Part shown: in pieces, positions 57,580 through 64,000 of the stretch
Position numbering within the stretch: position 1 is the stretch's first letter
Layout: each line of letters opens with the position of its first letter
Origin: Diphasiastrum complanatum
Lineage: Eukaryota; Streptophyta; Lycopodiopsida; Lycopodiales; Lycopodiaceae
DNA length: 64,000 bases
Direction of reading: 5' to 3'
Assembly (NCBI GenBank): GCA_029204225.1
Contig: CM055102.1
Coordinates: 9,065,456-9,129,455, forward strand
The notes under the pieces: generated by a model
Told to the model about the DNA's origin: nothing
The model's database searches: none
Seen by the model: only the letters and a program-made list of their open reading frames with translations
Translations under genes and position numbers: made by a program

Positions 57580-58300
57580 TGTTATGTCATTAACCAATGA
57601 TTATGGCTAATGGATTTTAGGTGACTAGGCTCTGGTTAGCCATGATCTTTGTAACTTTGTTGTATATATACAACAAAGCAGAATAAACAAGAGACATAAA
57701 AATAGATGTGTGAACAAGAGTTCAAGTATGAATTCCATTGTATCAGATTATTTGATTCCTTAGAATCAGAGCTCTCGAAAGAGAGTGGAAATAATTCGAG
57801 AAAATAGATATATCATTTTAATCATTAACAAGTATAGTAGGATTACAACGCTTTAGCGCACTAGTACTGTGAACCATTTTCAGACTCAAGATTCACCCCT
57901 TTCATGATATGATCGTTGTTATCACAACAACTGATATACAAATTCTTTGTTTTTTTCACTTGCATTAGCACTGTCTACTGCTCTCTAATTCATTTCCCAC
58001 TTACTTTACTGTTACTCGCTCCATCGACTAACGTAGAGTATCAAGTTCAAAGAACCCACAACTGTCATAGATACCTAACTGCTTTGCTCTCTTCATGGCT
58101 ATCTAAGACACCTACATAGACATTCTACCAGTCAAAGAATGATTCAAGTAATAATTAGAATTTGATAGTTCGATTCAATCCTTAATAATTTTTCATCATT
58201 TTTCTTTGTTTGATGAGAATCTTACATCCTACAAGGATTGTCGAGTTCGGGCATCTAACACTCAACAATGTTTTCAAAGGTAGAAACAATTTTACCAACA
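57580..58300 (+). repeat. Probable 5' LTR of Copia H
   Basis: The right end (ACCAACA at 58300) lies 3 bp before a primer site. The left end is placed at TGTTATGTC (57580) because TGTT/AACA would be matching inverted ends. A TATA-like TGTATATATACAA at about 57660 supports an LTR promoter. No second LTR is available to confirm it. Confidence 0.4.
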
Positions 58301-58303
58301 AGC

Positions 58304-58314
58304 TGGTATCAGAG
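58304..58314 (+). other. Primer binding site of Copia H (initiator tRNA-Met)
   Basis: TGGTATCAGAG, followed by T instead of C, matches 11 of the 12 bases of the usual plant Copia site. Confidence 0.75.
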
Positions 58315-58339
58315 TAGGTTCAAATTATCAATTGAATTC

Positions 58340-59395
58340 ATGATTACTACCATTCTTAGAATGTCCTTTAATAATGGAAGGTTTAACCTCAAAGATCCAG
58401 TTGATCAACAAGTTCAACGATGACGACTTCCACATGTGGAAGTTCAAGATGAGGATGATACTTATCGAAAAAAATTATGGGAGTATGTCAATGGTTCAAT
58501 AGGCAAACCGGTTGAACTTGAATTGTTGACCGCTTGGAAAGCAAAAGATGGCAAAGTGTTAGCCATCGTATCAATTAATCTAAAGGATTCATAATAGCTC
58601 ATGTAGCTAATTGTTCCACTTCCAAAAAAGCTTGGGACATCATCTGACTGGTTTGTACAAGACTACATATGTCACGACTTGTCTCTTAACTTAAGCAAAC
58701 TGATTTGAACCAACAACAATAGCATAATCGACAATGACAAAAAATGAAGACCAAAGTCTTCTGCAAGTACTACAAGAGAACCAATCATGACATCAAGGAC
58801 TGTCAAGTTCTCAAGCACAACGAAGCGAAGAAGTAGATGCAACAAAAGTATGAAGTTACGATTCTTTCATAAACTCCCACGAAGATCCGACACTGTTAAT
58901 GGTATAAGATCAACAAAGTAGAGATACCCAGCAATGGTACCTTGATTCGGGTGCTTCTCAGCATATGACTTCATGCAAGTACGTTTTCGAAGATCTCATA
59001 GCATAAGATTCGAAGTACATATACTTTGGTGACTCAAGTTCACACAAGATCGAAGGCCAAATTTCTATTTTAGATAGTATTTCTAGAGTACGTGATGGTG
59101 TACTTTATGTATCCAAATTAACAAAGAATTTATTGTCTATCAACAAGATCACAAATCAAGACTATAGAGCTTTGTTAAAGTCTAGAAAATGTACCATCTT
59201 GGATGAAAAACCTAATAACTCTCTGTAAACCTATGAGCACACCCCCTCTATAGGTCCTCTCTAGGTTTTGCACTGTATTTTATCACTTATATAGATGACT
59301 ATTTGAGATTCATCAAGAACAAGTTTGAGGCATCCAATTGCTTCGTAGAATTCAAGGAGTTTGCTGAGACACAGACTGGTTGAAAGCTCTATATG
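58340..59395 (+). pseudogene. Ty1/Copia element H, gag to integrase, heavily degraded
   Basis: Reading across frame changes gives INKFNDDDFHMWKFKMRMIL (Gag start), WKAKDGKVLAIVSINLKDS, a knuckle with one Cys changed (CKYYKRTNHDIKDC), a protease region (QQWYLDSGASQHMTS, decayed frame), LYVSKLTKNLLSINKI, and FITYIDDYLRFIKNKF plus EFKEFAETQTG from the integrase core. Gag-pre-integrase zinc residues are lost. At about 59390 it is cut by the Gypsy fragment G1. This is a different Copia family from A-D. Confidence 0.7.
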
Positions 59396-61690
59396 GACCT
59401 GGAATTCTATGGTCCAGATAAGGGGTCGAAGGATTGGTGCAGTAACAAAGGCCTTCTTGAGTTTATGAAAAGCCTCAATGGCTTCAAGTGTCCATTCTAG
59501 TTGGATGGTCATCTGGTAGATCAAACGGGCCAGCTTAGCAAAATTCAAGACAAACATTTGGTAATAGTTGCAATGCCCCATAAAGATGTATACTTCACAT
59601 ACAATCCATGGTCTGGCAAAGCAAGTATTATCTGGAAGCGATACCATGCCTTGAAACTACATGGTCTAGCACTATGTCACGGGCGTGACCAAAAATGGGC
59701 ATTTGACCAGGTTAAGAGATATGCCAAATAATCGACATTGGATGAACGCTTTCTCTAAGCAAGCTAGGTATTGGGCTCTAGAGGAGTGGACACACAAGTC
59801 GTCCATGAAAATTTTAAGGAATTTTTGTAGAAAGTCTTTGAAAGCATAACTCATGACTCGTTGGAAGGTGATGGGAGCTTTGCAAAATTCAAATGGCATC
59901 ACTCTATATGCATACGTTTCCCACTCAGTGGAGAATGCGGTTTTGTGCTGAACTTCTGGGGCTTTCTGCATCTAGTTATAGCCACTTAACTCATCTAGAA
60001 AGCTACAGACTTCTGCTCTAGCTATTCTTTCTAACACATTTTCCGTGAATGGTAAGGGAAAATGGTCCTTGTTGGTCACCGAGTTCAGCTTCTTATAGTC
60101 CACACAGATTCTAAGTTTTCCATTTTTCGTAGGTACTACCACAATAGGCCATGTGTCCATCTTGCAGATGAATCCTACATCAAGAATATTTTCCAATTCT
60201 TCTTGAATTAGTTGGGCATAGTGTGAAAAAGACCGATAAGGACTAGTAATGGTAGGCTTCGCTCCATCAACCAGTGGAATGGTGTGAACCACAATACCTG
60301 GCGATATGCCCTTCAGCTCAGTATAATTCCAAGCAAGAGAGATATTTGTGAAGAAGGGCCTTAAGATCCTTGAGTTCCTCTCTGTCTACAACTTCTCTAG
60401 CAGATACCATACAACTTTCTTCTCCCTTCTCAACTAGATCTATCTCCCTTGTTCAGGCTGGACCTTAGTAAACATTGGCCCCTTGGGAGGTGTCTTCTAC
60501 AGGTTCTCTCTTAGCTCTATGACCACTACCACTTCATCCATCTCATAATCCTTGAAGTATTGTGGCAAGTCATGTGCAGGCTTTGGTTCTTCTATGGAAT
60601 CTTGGTGGATTTTTTAGTGCAATTTTTGGTTGGTCATCAACTCAGTCTTGGTCCCTCGTTTATCACTCTTGGCCTTCCACTCAGCGGTTTTAGCCTTATA
60701 CAGGGGCTTGCATTCTCGGAGCGGGCTGGTGGCTGGCTTGTTGTTGATTTCCATCCTTTTCAAGGCTCATTAAAGATTCTTGACACTCATAGATGGCTTC
60801 ATGCCTAGATTTGCAAAGGTGATGGGAGATTTTTTTTTTGGAGAGCCTCCAGATGGGGGATCCGAAGTAATAGACTCTTTTATCTTGGCATGCGTTGATG
60901 ACTCTGATTGAATGTTAGTTTTCAGGTCTTTCACCATCTTAATGCTATTGTCCCATAGAGAGACCTCTAGCTTATAAAGAGCTTCATCCTCAGCTAGGTC
61001 CCAATCTATGCATTCTCGCAAGAGATCGTTCATGGTTATCTAGACATTAGTATTGGATCCGTCGGTTACAGTATCCATTCACCATATTACATATTGCCTT
61101 ATGGGATTGCCTTATGGGGTTTTGCTGCTTTGATGATATCTTTGTTCGCTAGCGGCTTTCGTGGATATAATACCTCGTGAATTTGGCACGGGCTTGAATT
61201 GGTGAGGATGTACATATCAGAGGAAATCTTCATCCCCGTATTCTCGCAAGGTGAACACCTGAAAAACTTCTATCTCTTTCTCACTATAGACTCCTTGGAG
61301 TGGCTCTTGGGGTATAACCTCTAGGCTCATCATGAAGAGTGGATACGGAGTCTTGATGGCCTTCACTAGGCTTCTTCGTTGGTTCTACTAACTGCTTGAT
61401 CGAGATATTGTCTCCATCAGAGTACGTGTTTATGATAGACCTTCGCTTTGGCAATTTCTCAGCCGATGAGACATCAAACTTAAGATCAAAATCTGTTTTG
61501 TGCTAGATTTTGTAGTCTTGGACTTGTCTGATTCTCTCCAGTACTACAGTGTCCAACTAGGTAGACCGTGGCTCAGATTCTCCCAAGCTCTTCACGACCG
61601 GGGACAAAATCGTATTGTATTGTAGAATCATGATTTCGTAGTTAAGATCAGTCCTGATATCTAGATTACAAAACATATAGAACTAAGAGC
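59390..61690 (-). pseudogene. Ty3/Gypsy fragment G1 (linker, RT, RNase H start)
   Basis: On the minus strand the protease-RT linker comes first (61690-60770; MNDLLRECIDWDLAEDEAL near 61033, SDPPSGGSPKKK near 60860). RT follows from 60292: VHTIPLVDGAKPTITSPYR, LRICVDYKKLNSVTNKDHFP, SGYN, VMPFEFCKAPITFQRVM and IFMDDLCVHSS (catalytic FMDD). The thumb and connection part reads EAFHKLKKAFVTAPIL (about 59480) and ends with FQVHIE at the Copia H border. Several stops and frameshifts separate these blocks. The 5' end meets the oppositely oriented G2 at about 61690. Confidence 0.8.
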
Positions 61691-63272
61691 CATGGTTTCA
61701 CGCTTTGCTACTACCATCCATTCTGATGAGGAGTCAGACGATGGACGTCGTTGGAGGAGAATTGTCATACATGATGATTCACAAACCGATGCGGTAAACT
61801 GGACTGAAGCCTTAGCTATGCTAGACCATCTTCAGTTCGATGTTTCATCAGTTGAGCAATCTCCAAAGCGAAGGTTGATCGTAGACCCATTTTTTGATGA
61901 AGACGATATTCTGATCAAAAGATTAGCACAACCAATGAAGAAATCTAGCAAAGGCATCAGGACTCCATCTTACTTTCTATGATAAGCCTAGAGGCTATTC
62001 TAGGAACCACCACAAAGAGTCTGTAGTGAGAAAGAGATAGAAGTTCTTCAGGTGTTCACCTTGGAAGAAGGTCGAGAGTACGAGGATGAGGATTTTCTCC
62101 AATATGTAGATCCTAACTATTTCAAGCCCGTGCCAAAATTCCGAAGTACTAGATCCACAAAAGCCTCTAGCGAACGAAGACCTCATCGTAACAACAGAGC
62201 CCCACAAGGCAATGTTGTAGTAGGCCGAATGGACACAATAACTGACAGATCCACGACTAGCATTCCAATAACCGTTAATGATCTCTTGCGCAAATGCATA
62301 GATTGGGACCTAGTTGAGGACGAAGTTCTTTATAAGCTAGAAATCTCGTTATGTGACAATAGCATAAAGATGGTAAAAGATCCGACCCCTAATCCACGAT
62401 CAGAGTCACCAACTAATGCTAAGGGAAAAGAGCATATTACTTTAGATCCTCCATCTGGAGGCTCTCCGAAAGGAAAAGCCCCCATCACCTTTGCCGATAA
62501 CCCAAGCCTGCACATGGATGTACAACAATACTTCAAGAACTATGAAATGGATGAAGTGGTAGCGGTTATGCCCAGAGCGAAGAAAGAACCGAGAGAAAAA
62601 AACTCCCAAGGAACCAATGTTTATGAAGGTCCTGCCCATACAAAAGAGATAGATCTGGATGAGAAGGGAGAGGAAAGTTATATGGTATGAGTAGGAGAAG
62701 ATTTAGAGGGAGAGGAACTGGAGGATCTCAAGGCACTTCTTCGCAAATACCACAACTGTCTTGCTTGGAATTATGCTAACATGAAGGGCATATCGCCAGA
62801 TGTTGTGGTTCACACCATTCCACTGGTTGATGGTGCAAAATCCGTAGTTAGTAGGCCTTATAGGTCTAATCCGCACTACGCACAACTGATCCAAGAAGAA
62901 TTAAAGAAGCTTCTAGATGTAGGATTTATCTACGAGATGGAACACACTAATTGAGTATCGCCTATCGTGGTAGTAGCTAAGAAAATGAAAAACTTAGAAT
63001 TTGTGTGGACTACAAGAAGTTGAACGCCATAACCAACAAGGACCATTTTTCTTTACCATTCATGGAAAATGTATTAGAGAGAATAGCTGGAGCAAAAGCC
63101 TATAGTTTTCTAGATGGGTTTAGTGGCTATAACCAAGTGCAAATAGCCCCAGATGATCAGCACAAAACTACGTTCTCCACTGAATGGAGAATGTATGAGT
63201 GATGAGTTATGCCTTCAAGGATTTTCTTCGAAAGTTTCTTGAAAATTTGTATGGACGACTTGTGTGTCCACT
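61691..63272 (+). pseudogene. Ty3/Gypsy fragment G2 (linker, RT start), inverted relative to G1
   Basis: The linker is open 61692-61982 and 62052-62690 (VNDLLRKCIDWDLVEDEVL, DPPSGGSPKGKAP). RT follows: VHTIPLVDGAKSVVSRPYR at about 62806, then frame changes, DYKKLNAITNKDHFSLPF at 63008, FLDGFSGYNQVQIAPDDQ at 63110 and YAFKDFLRKFLE at 63208. At 63245-63272 the catalytic DDLCVH region breaks off exactly where a new LTR-like sequence starts with TGTTAG. It is about 80% identical to G1 over the RT start by eye. Confidence 0.8.
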
Positions 63273-64000
63273 TGTTAGAACCTTTACTCCCTGTCTTGGT
63301 TATTTACAGTTTTTAGAGACACATGTACATTTTGTAATTATTATAATTACTAAAATGGCTAAGTCACCAGTCTGTAGTGACTTTTGTAAGTAAATTGTAA
63401 ATAAACTATAATTAGTTGGCATTGGACCTCAGAGAGTCATGCTTAGCTTTGGCATGGGGTAATGGGTCATTAATTAGGAGTGGCTAGACTGATCTCCTAA
63501 GAAGTTGGAGAGTTGACTAGTCAACGAGACACATGTCGTATGCTCATTGGGACACTTGGTCCAGTAAATGAGTGACACATTTTAGGGGTGACCGGTCAAA
63601 CATGACATTTCTCACATGCTCACTGGGACACTTGGTCTAGTGTATGAGTGACACATGTTAGCCTACTCACTTGGTCTAGTGTATGAGTGACACATGTTAG
63701 CCTACTCACTTGGTCTAGTGTATGAGTGACACATGTCAGTCTACTCACTTGCCTATGTGTCAGAGTACTACCAAGTGGCGAGTGTCGACTGTGCATGGAA
63801 TTGGCCATGTGTCGACGTTAGAAAAGGTCAGGGTTAAGGGGTGTTGGATTTACTCCTCCTCTCCTAAATCCCAATTTTAATCTGCCTCCATTCATGCTGC
63901 ATATTTTTCTAACATTGTCACGGAGTCTGCATTGTTACACGCAAATTCGCATAGACAAAGAAAAGGCAAATGAATCACGACATTGTGTTCCTACACAAGT
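63273..64000 (+). repeat. Probable LTR of an element inserted into G2 (runs out of window)
   Basis: Gypsy coding sequence stops in mid-motif and non-coding DNA starts with TGTTAGAACC, a typical LTR beginning. Non-coding sequence continues to the window end. No primer site is reached, so orientation and family are unknown. Confidence 0.4.
63631..63747. repeat. 39-bp minisatellite, three copies
   Basis: CTTGGTCTAGTGTATGAGTG starts at 63631, 63670 and 63709, with ACACATGT and CTACTCA in each unit. A more diverged copy (CTTGGTCCAGTAAATGAGTG) is at about 63555. Confidence 0.93.

Overview
The window is a transposon mosaic from a land plant nuclear genome. I see Ty1/Copia and Ty3/Gypsy LTR retrotransposons with plant-type primer sites (initiator tRNA-Met for the Copia elements, tRNA-Asp for one Gypsy lineage), L1-like LINE relics, long (CT)n tracts and degenerate arrays of the plant telomere heptamer TTTAGGG. 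The low GC content, nested insertions and lack of any convincing host gene suggest gene-poor sequence in a large genome. A fern, lycophyte or gymnosperm is only a guess. I found no bacterial, organellar or CRISPR sequence.

Layout: 1-300 holds a scrap of one Copia element. 303-5885 holds two related Copia elements fused on the minus strand (A1, A2), followed by the A2 LTR. 6611-9624 is poorly resolved Gypsy debris. 9630-21889 is a young Copia element C (plus strand). A complete Copia element B (10169-16029, minus strand) sits inside C's 5' LTR, and C sits inside an older Gypsy element E (minus strand, about 9110 to 26601). 27040-28620 holds Gypsy and LINE relics, then microsatellite and telomere-like DNA. 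29727-36600 is the Gypsy deletion derivative E2.

The segment 36601-43553 appears to be a simple inversion. The missing second half of E2's 3' LTR and its ATGAA target duplication lie at its far end in reverse, and re-inverting it also rejoins the broken pol gene of Gypsy element F. The segment carries F gag-pro, a C-rich minisatellite, a LINE ORF1 and the main telomere-like array. 43554-45621 is a Gypsy/Copia chimera ending in a complete Copia 3' LTR (D). 46195-47490 holds Copia scraps. 48871-50757 is a three-copy tandem repeat of about 0.6 kb, and 50758-56889 is mostly unassigned. 57580-59395 is a degraded Copia (H), 59390-63272 is a head-to-head pair of related Gypsy fragments (G1, G2), and 63273 starts a further probable LTR that leaves the window.

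How the elements relate: A1, A2, B, C and D share one Copia lineage (same Gag start, CCHC knuckle, polyprotein ending VEEGV in B and C, and the polypurine tract GAAGAGGGAG in B, C and D). B is the only element that looks complete: 653-bp LTRs identical by eye, PBS, PPT, target duplication and an uninterrupted 1316-residue Gag-Pol. C has nearly identical LTRs but two small RT-region deletions, so it probably depended on proteins supplied by relatives. E and E2 share a Gag with four CCHC knuckles in a 2+2 layout. The untranslated leaders of C, E and E2 each carry a different internal tandem repeat; in E2 each unit could fold into a stem-loop.
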